A stretch of 64,000 nucleotides of DNA from Dickeya poaceiphila (GCF_007858975.2 NZ_CP042220.2:3472001-3536000); one strand, 5' to 3'. Counted from the stretch's first letter, positions 49,425 through 58,811 are shown. Numbers and translations: made by a program. Notes: a model not told the origin generated them from the letters alone.

Positions 49425-49769
49425 ATGCGCTGTAAAACGCTGACTGTCGTCGCCGCGGTGGTTGTTGCTATGTTAACCGTCGGTTGTTCCACGTTGGAAC
49501 GTATAGTCTATCGGCCTGACATCAATCAGGGGAATTACCTGGCCTCTGCTGACGTTGCCAAAATCCATAACGGAATGACCAAACAACAGGTCATCTACAC
49601 GCTGGGTACCCCCATGATGCAGGACCCTTTTGGTTCAGATACCTGGTATTACGTCTTCCGTCAGCAGCCGGGGCACGAAGCGGTGAAACAGCAAACGTTG
49701 ATTCTGACTTTCAATAGTCAGGGAATACTGGCTAATGTGGACAACAAGCCCTCGTTGCAGGCACAGTAA
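49425..49769 (+). CDS. bamE: Outer-membrane assembly lipoprotein BamE (SmpA)
   Basis: A 114-residue lipoprotein. Signal peptide with lipobox LTVGCS (Cys about residue 20), then [16 protein letters not shown] and [15 protein letters not shown], almost as in E. coli BamE. It stabilises the BAM complex that inserts beta-barrel proteins. ATG 49425 (MRCKTLT) is the family start with AAGGAATG upstream. The usual neighbour of recN. Confidence 0.97.
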   Translation: MRCKTLTVVAAVVVAMLTVGCSTLERIVYRPDINQGNYLASADVAKIHNGMTKQQVIYTLGTPMMQDPFGSDTWYYVFRQQPGHEAVKQQTLILTFNSQGILANVDNKPSLQAQ

Positions 49770-49810
49770 GTGGACAGGCACGGCGAAGTTTATCCTTCTC
49801 TCGACTGCAC

Positions 49811-49845
49811 AAAAAAACAAGGCACGTTACCGTGCCTTGTTTTTT
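49811..49845. terminator. Bidirectional terminator bamE/ratB
   Basis: AACAAGGCACG/CGTGCCTTGTT stem with TTAC loop and A/T runs on both sides, between convergent genes; its right part overlaps the last codons of ratB. Confidence 0.92.
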
Positions 49846-50120
49846 GAGCGCTCCGCACGCTGACGGCGCAACTCTTTAGGGTCAGCTTGCAGTGGCCGAT
49901 AAATCTCCACCCGGTCGCCATCACTGAGTATGTCGTTCAGTTTCGCCGGACGACTAAAAATACCGATTTTATTGACGTCAAGATCGATATCCGGACGCAA
50001 AGCCAGTAAGCCTGATGCCTGAATAGCCTGTTCAGCCGTACTCCCAGCCGCCAATGTCAACGGGCGCAAATACTGGCGTTCCGGCAAGGCATAGACGACT
50101 TCGACACGAATCTCAGGCAC
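49827..50120 (-). CDS. ratB: RnfH-family ubiquitin-like protein RatB
   Basis: A 97-residue protein of the RnfH/RatB (YfjF) family with a beta-grasp fold. Start is GTG 50120 ([16 protein letters not shown]) preceded by AGAGGT; the longer frame is rejected. [15 protein letters not shown] and [12 protein letters not shown] are family blocks. It overlaps ratA by 8 bases. Function in E. coli is unclear. Confidence 0.93.
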   Translation of the reverse strand: MPEIRVEVVYALPERQYLRPLTLAAGSTAEQAIQASGLLALRPDIDLDVNKIGIFSRPAKLNDILSDGDRVEIYRPLQADPKELRRQRAERSKNKAR

Positions 50121-50547
50121 AATAGACCTCTTTGGCGCGCTGGGTGAATGCCTGTACCATACTGTTGGCCAATTCTTTGAAAATCTTACCAAATGCCATT
50201 TCGATCAACGCATTCTTAAATTCGAAATCCAGATTCAGTTCAACCTTACAGGCATCGTCACTCAACGGCGTAAAACGCCAGTCGCCGCTTAATTGACGGA
50301 ACGGACCATCCACCAGTTGCATTAAAATACATTGGTTATCAATAAGCGTATTGCGGGTAGTGAATGTCTTGCTGATACCGGCTTTTGACACATCAACCGC
50401 CGCCGTCATTTCACTCACAGAGGAAGACAACACCCGGCTACCAGTGCATCCAGGCAAAAAAGCCGGATAAGACGAAACATCATTCACTAATTTATACATC
50501 TGCTCGGCACTGAACGGGACCAGCGCAGACCGGCTGATTTTAGGCAT
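50113..50547 (-). CDS. ratA: START/polyketide-cyclase-like protein RatA (Coq10 homologue)
   Basis: A 144-residue START-fold protein (E. coli RatA/YfjG). [29 protein letters not shown] and the C-terminal [20 protein letters not shown] are conserved. In E. coli it is described as binding the 50S subunit and blocking 70S association; relatives are the ubiquinone-binding Coq10 proteins, so a role in respiratory quinones is equally possible. Divergent from smpB. Confidence 0.93.
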   Translation of the reverse strand: MPKISRSALVPFSAEQMYKLVNDVSSYPAFLPGCTGSRVLSSSVSEMTAAVDVSKAGISKTFTTRNTLIDNQCILMQLVDGPFRQLSGDWRFTPLSDDACKVELNLDFEFKNALIEMAFGKIFKELANSMVQAFTQRAKEVYCA

Positions 50548-50702
50548 ACAATTTTCCGTGATTCATAAAACGCGCAAAATCATACCATCGATAAACAGCC
50601 AGACAACAATTCTGCGAGGAACATCGCACCTGTTCATAAAGAACAGCATGAACCCTGGCGAGGGATTTCATTCACGGCGACAACTAGTATAATGATGTCA
50701 CT

Positions 50703-51185
50703 ATGACAAAGAAAAAAGCACATAAACCCGGTTCTGCCACCATTGCGCTCAACAAGCGCGCCCGCCATGAATACTTCATAGAAGAAGAGATTGAAGCGGG
50801 GCTGGCTCTTCAGGGGTGGGAAGTCAAATCACTGCGTGCAGGTAAAGCCAACATCAGCGACAGCTATGTGCTGATGCGTGATGGCGAAGCCTACCTGTTT
50901 GGTGCCACGTTTACCCCGCTGCACGGCGCTTCCAGCCATGTGGTCTGCGACCCGACTCGAACCCGCAAGCTGCTGCTAAACCAGCGCGAGCTGGATTCGC
51001 TCTATGGTCGCGTCAACCGCGAGGGTTACACAGTTGTAGCGCTGTCACTGTACTGGAAAAACGCCTGGTGCAAAGTCAAGATCGGCGTTGCCAAAGGTAA
51101 GAAAGAGCACGATAAGCGCGACGACATCAAAGAGCGCGAATGGAAGCTGGATAAAGCGCGTATCATGAAAAACGCGGCCCGTTAA
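50703..51185 (+). CDS. smpB: SsrA-binding protein SmpB
   Basis: A 160-residue partner of tmRNA, the E. coli length. [20 protein letters not shown] and [20 protein letters not shown] are the signature; the basic C-terminal tail ([20 protein letters not shown]) enters the decoding site. It delivers tmRNA to stalled ribosomes. ssrA starts 51 bases later, as in other enterobacteria. Confidence 0.98.
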   Translation: MTKKKAHKPGSATIALNKRARHEYFIEEEIEAGLALQGWEVKSLRAGKANISDSYVLMRDGEAYLFGATFTPLHGASSHVVCDPTRTRKLLLNQRELDSLYGRVNREGYTVVALSLYWKNAWCKVKIGVAKGKKEHDKRDDIKEREWKLDKARIMKNAAR

Positions 51186-51213
51186 CGGCTGCTAGCGTCG
51201 CTACCCATCTTTC

Positions 51214-51222
51214 TGTTATAAT
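51214..51222 (+). promoter_or_regulatory. Extended -10 promoter of ssrA
   Basis: TGTTATAAT (TG-n-TATAAT) ends 13 bases before the tmRNA 5' end. The -35 is weak, which an extended -10 can compensate. Confidence 0.7.
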
Positions 51223-51235
51223 AGTGAAATATCTT

Positions 51236-51599
51236 GGGGCTGATTCTGGATTCGACGGGATTCGCGAAACCCAAGGTGCATGCCGAGGGGCGGTTGGCCT
51301 CGTAAAAAGCCGCAAAAAAATAGTCGCAAACGACGAAACTTACGCAGTAGCAGCTTAATAACCTGCTTACAGCCCTCTCTCCCTAGCCTCCGCTCTTAGG
51401 ACGGGGATCAAGAGAGGTCAAACCTAAAAGAGATCGCGTGGATGCCTTGCCTGGGGTTGAAGCGTTAAATCCAATCAGGCTAGTTTGTTAGTGGCGTGTC
51501 TGTCCGTAGCTGGCAAGCGAATGCAAAGACCAGACTAAGCATGTAGTACCGACGGCGTAGGAATTTCGGACGCGGGTTCAACTCCCGCCAGCTCCACCA
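51236..51599 (+). ncRNA. ssrA: Transfer-messenger RNA (tmRNA)
   Basis: A 364-nucleotide tmRNA beginning GGGGCTGATTCTGGATTCGA and ending GCCAGCTCCACCA, with encoded CCA. The resume codon and tag frame (51326-51358) read ANDETYAVAA plus stop, close to the E. coli tag ANDENYALAA. The T-arm GTTCAACTCCCG in the 3' end is the usual attachment target of integrases, and an integrase gene follows. Confidence 0.98.
51578..51599 (+). mobile_element. Putative attL at the ssrA 3' end
   Basis: An integrase gene starts 165 bases after the ssrA 3' end, so the T-arm/acceptor end of ssrA is the probable integration site. No second copy of this segment was found up to 64000, so attR is either degraded or outside the window. 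Confidence 0.6.
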
Positions 51600-51633
51600 C
51601 TTTTTAGTTGTTTGAAGTTCAATGAAGTCTACT

Positions 51634-51668
51634 AAGCCCGCACAGCACAAGCTCTGCGGGCTTTTTTA
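51634..51668 (+). terminator. Terminator of ssrA
   Basis: AGCCCGCA/TGCGGGCT stem with T6 tail, 35 bases after the tmRNA end. Confidence 0.85.
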
Positions 51669-51764
51669 CGTCTATTGTCGTCCAGTGAGAATTGCTGAGA
51701 ACTACGAGTTATGGCACCCTGAATGGGACCCACTAAGAAGGGTCCAAAAACCGAGGGTCCCAAA

Positions 51765-52994
51765 ATGGCAAAAATCGCTAAGAAGCTCACTGACACTGAA
51801 ATCAAAAGCACCAAGCCAGCCAATAAAGAAATCAACTTGTTTGACGGTGATGGTCTGATTCTACGAATCGCTCCTTTGGCGAAAGGAGGCAAGAAAAATT
51901 GGTATTTCAGGTATGCAGTACCAGTGAGCAAGAAAAGAACCAAAATGAGCCTTGGGACATATCCTCACCTTACCCTTGCAAGAGCCAGAGCCTTACGTGA
52001 TGAATATCTTTCCTTTCTGGCAAATGGTGTTGATCCACAAATCCATAACAACGATAAGGCGAAGGCATTAAAGAGTGCTACTGAGCACACTCTCCAAGCC
52101 GTAGCGCGGAAATGGTTAGATGAGAAGGTAAAGACATCAGGTATCTCACAAGACCATGCAGCAGACATCTGGCGCAGCTTAGAGAGAAATGTCTTTCCTG
52201 GTCTGGGTAATGTCCCTATCAATGAGATCCGGCCTAAGCTCTTAAAACAACACCTTGATCCTATTGAGCAACGAGGGGTATTGGAAACTCTACGCCGCAT
52301 CATTTCCCGTCTGAATGAAATCTTCCGGTGGGCAGCCACTGAAGAACTTATTGAGTTCAACCCGGCTGACAACCTTGGCCAAAGATTCAGTAAACCAAAA
52401 AAGCAAAATATGCCTGCCCTTCCCCCAAGCGAATTGCCAAGGTTTATGGAATCCTTGACGAATGCTTCAATCCGGTTGGAAACACGTATGCTAATTGAAT
52501 GGCAATTGTTGACATGGGTTCGTCCGGGTGAAGCCGTTCGCGCAAGGTGGTCTGATATTGATACAACCAACAGCATTTGGAACATTCCTGCTGATTTTAT
52601 GAAAATGAAAAAGCCTCACAAAGTTCCTTTGAGTAAAGAAGCTTTGCACATCCTTGAATTAATGAAATCAATAAGTGGGCATAGAGAATGGGTTTTCCCC
52701 AGCATTAAAGCGCCTCTTAATCATATGCATGAACAAACAGCCAACGCAGCTATTATCCGAATGGGGTTTGGAGGCGAACTTGTAGCTCACGGTATGCGTT
52801 CGATTGCAAGAACAGCGGCAGAGGAGTCTGGTAAGTTCAGAGCTGAAGTTCTTGAGGCAGCACTCGCCCACTCTAAAAAAGATGAAATTATCGCAGCATA
52901 CAATCGTGCAGAATATCTGATAGAACGACAGAGTTTGATGCAATGGTGGAGTGATTACGTTCAAACTCAAAGAGCTAAAGCTATCGCTGCTTGA
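51765..52994 (+). CDS. Tyrosine-type integrase (P4-like) of the ssrA island
   Basis: A 409-residue integrase. N-terminal DUF4102-like arm-binding region (KKLTDTEIKSTKPANKEINL), then the catalytic domain with R in TWVRPGEAVRARW, H-x-x-R in VAHGMRSIARTAA, H in ALAHSKKDE and the nucleophile Tyr in AYNRAEYL. ATG 51765 is chosen because GAGGG stands seven bases upstream; an ATG at 51723 is in frame. Several GGGTCC/GGGACC motifs crowd 51725-51762 and may be integrase arm sites. It would catalyse insertion at ssrA. Confidence 0.93.
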   Translation: MAKIAKKLTDTEIKSTKPANKEINLFDGDGLILRIAPLAKGGKKNWYFRYAVPVSKKRTKMSLGTYPHLTLARARALRDEYLSFLANGVDPQIHNNDKAKALKSATEHTLQAVARKWLDEKVKTSGISQDHAADIWRSLERNVFPGLGNVPINEIRPKLLKQHLDPIEQRGVLETLRRIISRLNEIFRWAATEELIEFNPADNLGQRFSKPKKQNMPALPPSELPRFMESLTNASIRLETRMLIEWQLLTWVRPGEAVRARWSDIDTTNSIWNIPADFMKMKKPHKVPLSKEALHILELMKSISGHREWVFPSIKAPLNHMHEQTANAAIIRMGFGGELVAHGMRSIARTAAEESGKFRAEVLEAALAHSKKDEIIAAYNRAEYLIERQSLMQWWSDYVQTQRAKAIAA

Positions 52995-53244
52995 CTGATA
53001 CAGGGGATTAGCAAGAAGGATAGGGATAGCCTGGAAAGCCCATATGCTGACGAATGCCCCTTAGCTAAAACATTCTCATCGGATTGAAAGCGCACATGTA
53101 CATAAAACCAGTATAAAAACATAAGGTTATATAACTAAACTTTGATACGTATGCTTCCATATGTTTTTAGTGTTTGATATGGTGAAAAAAAGATACTGAT
53201 GTTTTTTTATGCTTTCATTGCTTGTTTCCTTAGTGGGCTACCAT

Positions 53245-54408
53245 ATGGATTTCTTTGAAAAAACTAATGCTGAAAAAAATTCAATAGGTTTTACCTATCA
53301 AGATTACGTTGCTTTAAAACATGCCTTAGAGCTTAAACCAGAAGAACACATTGGGATTGAAGTTTATGACGATCTCCATCTTGAGAGCATCGAGGGTCAT
53401 AAAACTTTGGTTCAAGTTAAACATTCAATTAACAAGTCTAATATAACTAATAAAGACATAGACTTATGGAAAACATTATATAATTGGTCAGAGGCGATTA
53501 AGACCATAGGCGACAAAAGCATTAGCCTTATTTTTTACACTAACAAAGGTCTTACCTTAGAGCCTGGTATCGTGCAACTTTTGACTAACGACACTAAGGA
53601 CATTGAAAAAATAAAAGATGAAATAGAAAAGATAGAACAAGATCATAAAAATAAGTCAGATGACCTCTATAAGTATATTTCTATCATAAACTCACTCGAT
53701 AGCAATTCTTCTAAACGTTTATTTAATAGTATAAATTTTCAACATAGCGAAGATGGGATCATCCGCCAAATAAAAACATTACTAAAAACATTAGCAATCC
53801 CTGATGATAAAATAGATGATGCTTTTAATTATATTTCAGGTGCTTTTTTTAAACATAAATATGATTTGGTTAAAAATCACACCAAAATAAATATAAGTTA
53901 TGATGATTTTCGAAATAATTTGGGAATAGATAGGATTATTCAAATTTCAAGAAATTGTATAAATAATTTCGACCAATACTACGATTTTGAATCTGCATAC
54001 CCAACTAACGTTGAGTCAAAGATATCTTACAAACAACTCAAAGATTTGGATTTGAATAGCGATTCAATCGTAAAATATATAAATGAAATGGCCAAAACAG
54101 AAGCTTTCATTCAAAAATTGCAAAGCTCTGGAGATTTAACAACTCAAGAAGAAAGACTAATATATCTAAAAGCGCTTGATGAATGGCAATCACGTCATTC
54201 AGCAACGTATATACGAAGCCGTTTTACAGAAATAAATGAAGATCATCTTAATAAAGCCTTCTCTGTCTATACTGAATTGACAGGAAACTGTAATATTGTG
54301 TTGGATAAAAATCAATTACCTAAATCTATGACTACAGGAACGTTCTTGCTCCTTTCAGATAAGCCCAAAATAGGATGGCTTCAAAACTGGGAGTCAGTCT
54401 ATAAATGA
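53245..54408 (+). CDS. ABC-3C-type effector with nuclease-like N-terminus
   Basis: A 387-residue AT-rich gene. GFTYQDYVALKHAL, then EVYDD (39-43) and QVKHS (57-61) form the E/D...QxK core of the PD-(D/E)XK/DUF4297-like nuclease seen in Cap4 and ABC-3C effectors. The remaining ~290 residues form an alpha-rich C-terminal region. ATG 53245 is preferred to ATG 53209 on the protein pattern; neither has a strong ribosome site. It overlaps the next gene (ATGA) and heads a three-gene operon. By family, it should cut DNA when released by its ATPase partners during phage infection. Confidence 0.75.
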   Translation: MDFFEKTNAEKNSIGFTYQDYVALKHALELKPEEHIGIEVYDDLHLESIEGHKTLVQVKHSINKSNITNKDIDLWKTLYNWSEAIKTIGDKSISLIFYTNKGLTLEPGIVQLLTNDTKDIEKIKDEIEKIEQDHKNKSDDLYKYISIINSLDSNSSKRLFNSINFQHSEDGIIRQIKTLLKTLAIPDDKIDDAFNYISGAFFKHKYDLVKNHTKINISYDDFRNNLGIDRIIQISRNCINNFDQYYDFESAYPTNVESKISYKQLKDLDLNSDSIVKYINEMAKTEAFIQKLQSSGDLTTQEERLIYLKALDEWQSRHSATYIRSRFTEINEDHLNKAFSVYTELTGNCNIVLDKNQLPKSMTTGTFLLLSDKPKIGWLQNWESVYK

Positions 54409-54851
54409 AAATATATAACAATGAGCTTTTGGGTATATTCTCTTTGCAAGAGGTGTTATCAATAGCATCAAATATTGAAATAAGCAATGCAATGCTAATT
54501 TTACCAATTATATTTCATAAAAAAAGCTTAGATTACCTTGCCCACAAGAGAACCAATACACTATCTTTTCAAGATCTACTATTAACCAAGCCCGAAATAA
54601 TAGTATCCATAAATAAAAGATTCTATAATTTCCTTCCATCCTCAGTTAATTGTGTTTCATTGTGCCTTGAAAATGGAATAGCTGAATTAGAACACGGTAA
54701 ATTAGCATTTAAAAACAAGTTAATATTAGATAATGCGATCCCGTTTATTGGCAAAAGAGCCGTAAAAATACAGGCAGCATCTATAAATGTTGCACGTTTA
54801 TTATTAGAAGAACCACACAATATATATGACATTTGTGGAGTTAGATTATAA
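54405..54851 (+). CDS. ABC-3C middle component-like small protein
   Basis: A 148-residue protein, mainly helical, with a LAHKRTNTLSFQDLL segment. It lies between the effector and the ATPase with 4-base (ATGA) and 1-base (TAATG) overlaps, the position and size of ABC-3C middle components, which link effector and ATPase. The sequence alone gives no enzymatic motif; the call depends on context. Confidence 0.65.
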   Translation: MKIYNNELLGIFSLQEVLSIASNIEISNAMLILPIIFHKKSLDYLAHKRTNTLSFQDLLLTKPEIIVSINKRFYNFLPSSVNCVSLCLENGIAELEHGKLAFKNKLILDNAIPFIGKRAVKIQAASINVARLLLEEPHNIYDICGVRL

Positions 54852-56671
54852 TGCAGATTACTAATATTTTAATATGGCAAATTGATTCAACCTTGAGGAA
54901 TTTAGAACTTGAGGAAAATAAGGTAAATGTAATAACAGGTGATTCTGGCAAAGGGAAATCCTCAATACTGGCTATCATTGATTATTGCCTTTTATCCTCA
55001 TCATCTGATGGTATATCAAAAACAAATGTCGATAATTTTGTAAATTGGTATGGGATTAGATTAAGTATAAACGGTAAATATTTCACTATTTGTAGAAAAG
55101 CGACACACTTTGAAGAAGATGATCTAGTTTACTTTGACAAAAATGGAGACATTCCACAAATCCCTATTAACAATATCAAAAAGGATGTTTTAAAGGAACA
55201 TCTGAATTATGAGTTTGGTATTAATAGTTCTCTAAAAATCCCTTATGGTGGTAGATTCATACAACAAGGGTCAAAAGTATCCTATAGATATTTTATCCCG
55301 CATTGCTTTATAGATCAAACAACACTAACCTCTTCAGAACATCTTTATTCGAAAATCTCGGATTTAAAGACAAGAGAGCGTATTGACCGAACCTTTGACA
55401 TGGCTCTTGGCAGTGAAAACGCCGAAACTATGATAATGAGAACGCGGTTAGAAGAATTACAAAGGAATCTTGCTCGTATCGAATATAAACAGTCGGCTAG
55501 CAAAGACTCTTATTTCAATTTCGAAAGTGAAATAGAATCACTATACGACAGGGCGTATTATTTTGGTTTAATAAGTGAAAACAGCAAGAATGAACCAACT
55601 GTAAGTGATAAACTTGAAAATTTGAAAGCGATAGTTAATTACAAGGATATAAACGAAATCCCAGCAATTAATGAAAGAACAAAAATTGAAAAAGAACTTT
55701 TCCTCTTAAAAAAAGAACTGACAGACATTAATGAATATATAGAAACAAATACTGAATATAAGAAGTTTTTAAAAGACAACCAAGACTCTCTTTTAATAGC
55801 CAAATATTTAGATGATAATTATAGCGAAATATTATATACAAAAAACATCTATTCAATCATTAAATCCTTATTGAACCAAAGCTCAGAGATAAAAAAGGCT
55901 ATAGCCGAAAAAGGACAAAACTCACTCATATCAAAAACAAATGCTAAGAGAAAAGAGTTAGAACTTAAAATATCATCTTTGAGTAAAAAACTTGCAACTG
56001 TTAGTGATGAAAAGATCACACCAATCGAGCTTTATCGGTTCATGGGTGAACTCAGCTCTGAAATTAAACGGATAGTTGTTCTCCCTAAATATGATTATAC
56101 TGATACTATAGAAAAGATAACTACTAAAATTAATGAGTTAGAAAGCAAGATAACAGATAATAATGCCTTTAAAGAATATACATTGAGTTTACTGAACGGA
56201 AAAATAAAGGAAATATTCAAACGGATGCCTTTAAAAGGATTTGAGGATGCAACTCCGATATTCAACAAGGCAAAAAAAACACTTGATTTGATAAATAAAA
56301 ATCAAGTTGAAAAAATGATAGATATTGGAAGTGCTTCTAACTATATGTATGTACATGTAGCTTATTTCCTTGCACTTCACGAATTGGTAAGAGATAGAAA
56401 AGTACCGTGGGTTCCACGATTCTTAGTCATTGACCAGCCCAGCACTCCATATTTTAGTACTGCTGGTAAAAAAACTGATGACTTTACAAGTCTTGATGCA
56501 GCCCTAAATGAAATTAATTCTTTTGTTGAGAAAATGCGGTCTCATGGTGGTTTCCAAATAATACTGTTAGAGCATATTGAAGAATCTTATTGGCTTGACA
56601 GAGAAATGACGAACTTTACTCTTGTTGATAATGAATTAAGAGGCAATTATGGTTTAATTCATTTCAAATAA
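54851..56671 (+). CDS. DUF3732-like ABC/SMC-type ATPase of the ABC-3C system
   Basis: A 606-residue ATPase. Walker A GDSGKGKSS is at residues 30-38; a long coiled-coil region (about 190-450) separates it from the C-terminal half with Walker B-like FLVIDQPSTPYF and IILLEHIEESYW. This SMC-like plan with QPS after Walker B matches DUF3732 ATPases. It is the sensor/motor of the three-gene operon. Base composition is far lower in GC than the chromosome, a sign of transfer. A hairpin at 56692-56717 follows the stop. Confidence 0.82.
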   Translation: MQITNILIWQIDSTLRNLELEENKVNVITGDSGKGKSSILAIIDYCLLSSSSDGISKTNVDNFVNWYGIRLSINGKYFTICRKATHFEEDDLVYFDKNGDIPQIPINNIKKDVLKEHLNYEFGINSSLKIPYGGRFIQQGSKVSYRYFIPHCFIDQTTLTSSEHLYSKISDLKTRERIDRTFDMALGSENAETMIMRTRLEELQRNLARIEYKQSASKDSYFNFESEIESLYDRAYYFGLISENSKNEPTVSDKLENLKAIVNYKDINEIPAINERTKIEKELFLLKKELTDINEYIETNTEYKKFLKDNQDSLLIAKYLDDNYSEILYTKNIYSIIKSLLNQSSEIKKAIAEKGQNSLISKTNAKRKELELKISSLSKKLATVSDEKITPIELYRFMGELSSEIKRIVVLPKYDYTDTIEKITTKINELESKITDNNAFKEYTLSLLNGKIKEIFKRMPLKGFEDATPIFNKAKKTLDLINKNQVEKMIDIGSASNYMYVHVAYFLALHELVRDRKVPWVPRFLVIDQPSTPYFSTAGKKTDDFTSLDAALNEINSFVEKMRSHGGFQIILLEHIEESYWLDREMTNFTLVDNELRGNYGLIHFK

Positions 56672-56691
56672 AATCGTACAGAGATTATGAG

Positions 56692-56717
56692 GGCACTATG
56701 ATTGCATACATAGTGCC
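56692..56717 (+). terminator. Hairpin after the ABC-3C operon
   Basis: GGCACTATG/CATAGTGCC stem with 8-base loop, 20 bases after the stop; no T tail. Confidence 0.5.
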
Positions 56718-56733
56718 ACAGCTTATCAGCTAC

Positions 56734-56827
56734 GGAGGGTGTACGTAATTCTGTGTAATTGCCACCCTATTAAAGGTGAGCGCTCAGGCGATCACCGAAC
56801 TCGATAATAAAGCGGCTCATCGCCAGC
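56734..56827 (-). pseudogene. 3' end of a degenerate IS256-family transposase
   Basis: Read on the minus strand the segment ends ...LPLAMSRFIIEFGDRLSAHL-stop, the normal C-terminus of IS256/Mutator transposases, followed by GGGTGGCAATTACACAGAAT typical of the element's end. The other part of the gene is on the far side of the IS3 element (58439 onward). Confidence 0.75.
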
Positions 56828-56862
56828 GGTAAGTGTCAAGATAGTTGGCACCCCCGGTTGAT

Positions 56863-57858
56863 TTAGGCTGCCTTTTTTTCCCGTTCCGGATTCAGCATTA
56901 CCTTGCCTGCCGGATGCCAGTTTCGTGTTCTGCCAGACCAGCGTTCAGGCCGTTCCGCTTTTGCCTTTTTGTACACCTCATCCCGATTTTTCAGCAACAC
57001 ACCGTCTTCTCCACGATGTCGCTGACCCGGCATCACATACCTGATGCCGCTATGTCTGTGCATTTCGTTATACCACTGAGCAAAAACCTCTACCCATTCA
57101 CGCGCCTCATCCAATCTATCGAACCCCGATGACGGCCACTGCGGGATATATTTCAGTGTCCGGAACAGCGACTCCACATACGCGTTATCGTTACTGACCC
57201 TCGGCCGGCTGTGAGAGGGTGTTATCGCCAGCTCGTGTAGCTTCATTTGCAACGTCTGTGATTTCATCGCCGCGCCGTTGTCCGCATGAAGTACCGGCGG
57301 GTTTTGCCAGCATCCTTCCCGAAGGACCGTGCGTTGTATCAGGGCTGCCGCCTGCTCACCACTTTCAGTTTCATGCACTTCATATCCCACGATTTTTCGG
57401 CTGTAGAGGTCTTCCACCAGATACAGGTAAAACCAGCGCCCCTTTACGGTTAACGGAACCCATGTAATGTCCCATGTCCACACCTCATTCGGCCCGTTGG
57501 CCTGCCAACTCGTAGCCGGGGTGACTTTCTGCGCTGCCCGTTGCCGTCCCCGGCGATGCACCTCTCCATGACGACGCAGTACCCGGTAAAAGGTTGACTC
57601 GCTTGCCAGATAAATCCCCTTATCCGCCAACGCCGGTACGATTTGTGAAGGGGGGAGGCTGGCGTAGTCTGGCTGATGGCACACTGCCAGTATCTGTTGC
57701 TCTTCTTGTTCACTTAACTGGTTCACCGGGGAGGGCCTGACCGCGCTGACACGCTTGTCCTCCCACGACGTTTGCCAGCGTCGCCACGTCCGCTCGCTTA
57801 ATCCAGCTTCAGCGAGCGACACGGACAATCGTGCACCTGACGCCATCGCTTCCCGCAC
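56863..57858 (-). CDS. IS3-family transposase OrfB (DDE integrase core)
   Basis: A 331-residue product. The DDE triad is visible in WTWDITWVPL, LHADNGAAM and NDNAYVESLFRTLKY. Start is GTG 57858, but the frame is open further upstream into the end of orfA, so production as an OrfAB fusion by -1 frameshift is expected, as in other IS3 elements. No damage seen; the element may be active. Confidence 0.92.
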   Translation of the reverse strand: MREAMASGARLSVSLAEAGLSERTWRRWQTSWEDKRVSAVRPSPVNQLSEQEEQQILAVCHQPDYASLPPSQIVPALADKGIYLASESTFYRVLRRHGEVHRRGRQRAAQKVTPATSWQANGPNEVWTWDITWVPLTVKGRWFYLYLVEDLYSRKIVGYEVHETESGEQAAALIQRTVLREGCWQNPPVLHADNGAAMKSQTLQMKLHELAITPSHSRPRVSNDNAYVESLFRTLKYIPQWPSSGFDRLDEAREWVEVFAQWYNEMHRHSGIRYVMPGQRHRGEDGVLLKNRDEVYKKAKAERPERWSGRTRNWHPAGKVMLNPEREKKAA

Positions 57859-57893
57859 GTGACCGATGAGGGCCTGCCGTTCTGCTGCTGGTG

Positions 57894-58397
57894 TCAGTCG
57901 TCCTCGTCGGTGACGCCGTAGTAATCCCGCAACTGCTTTCGCAGCACCAGTATCGCCGCCGCCTCCGCCAGTGCTTTTTCCTTACGCGCCAGTTCGCGTT
58001 TGAGTTGCTTAATTTCTTTCTGGCTCTGTTTTAGAGCGGCTTTGTCACCGGGCGACGATACCTGCAAAAAGCCTTGTTTCCACTGCCTAATCTGTTCCGG
58101 GTAAAGCCCTTTTTTACGGCAGTATTGCGCGAGTTCTGTTTCGCTGAGTGTAGCTGTTTCGATAATCACAGCCAGCCGGGCTTCGGCTGACCATTGGTCT
58201 GTAGTTTTGTCTGCCCCCGGCACCGGTATTCCCTCTGCTTTCGCCTTGTTACGCCAGTAATAAAGGGTAGCTTCCGATATCCCTTCCATCTGCGCAACTG
58301 CGGTGACGGTCATGTTGTAGGGCGGTAATAATTTGGCCAGTGCGGCTGATTTACGTTCTGGTGAAATACGCTTCACGCTCTGTTCCCATCTTGTCAT
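57894..58397 (-). CDS. IS3-family OrfA (helix-turn-helix protein)
   Basis: A 167-residue protein. Helix-turn-helix VTAVAQMEGISEATLYYWRN (about residues 34-53) and a C-terminal leucine-rich coiled coil (KEIKQLKRELARKEKALAEA) for dimerisation are typical. ATG 58397 is the first ATG; a TTG at 58421 overlaps the terminal repeat. orfB is one frame back (-1). Confidence 0.88.
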   Translation of the reverse strand: MTRWEQSVKRISPERKSAALAKLLPPYNMTVTAVAQMEGISEATLYYWRNKAKAEGIPVPGADKTTDQWSAEARLAVIIETATLSETELAQYCRKKGLYPEQIRQWKQGFLQVSSPGDKAALKQSQKEIKQLKRELARKEKALAEAAAILVLRKQLRDYYGVTDEDD

Positions 58398-58438
58398 TAG
58401 TATTTTCGATGGGGGTGACAACTATCCTGACAGAGGGG

Positions 58439-58811
58439 GCCAGCCGCCAGTTCTGGAATGCCTCCAGCGCCATCAGCGCCGCTTGCTCTGTAGGGGCCCG
58501 ATACACTGCTTTCAATCCGCTGGTAATGTCTTTGTAATCCTTCCACGAGACGTATTTAAGGCTGTTGCGCACCATATGGATAATGCAGAGCTGAATATGG
58601 GTCTGCGGATATACGCTGTTTATCGCATCCGGGAAACCTTTCAGGCCGTCTACGCAGGCTATCAGGATGTCCTGAAGTCCCCGGTTCTTCAGTTCGGTCA
58701 GTACATTCAGCCAGAACTTCGCCCCTTCGTTTTCGGCCAGCCACATCCCCAGCAGCTCTTTTCGGCCTTCGGTGTTGATACTATGCTGGATGAACGAATG
58801 CCACGTATCAT
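58439..58811 (-). pseudogene. Internal fragment of the IS256-family transposase, deleted
   Basis: Minus-strand translation reads INTEGRKELLGMWLAENEGA, FWLNVLTELKNRGLQDILIA, CVDGLKGFPDAINSVYPQTH and ALMALEAFQNWRLA. The piece from EAF to QNWRLA skips about 90 residues normally in between, so the gene had an internal deletion before the IS3 insertion. The 5' third is also missing and is replaced by unrelated sequence. Confidence 0.8.

Larger units (their letters stand above)
56834..58432 (-). mobile_element. Complete IS3-family insertion sequence (about 1.6 kb)
   Basis: Terminal inverted repeats TGTCAAGATAGTTGGCACCC (left) and TGTCAGGATAGTTGTCACCC (right, complement) differ at two positions and enclose orfA and orfB. 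A 6-base GCCAGC is found six bases outside each end (56822-56827 and 58439-58444), consistent with target duplication if the true ends are slightly longer. It splits an IS256-family gene. Confidence 0.88.
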
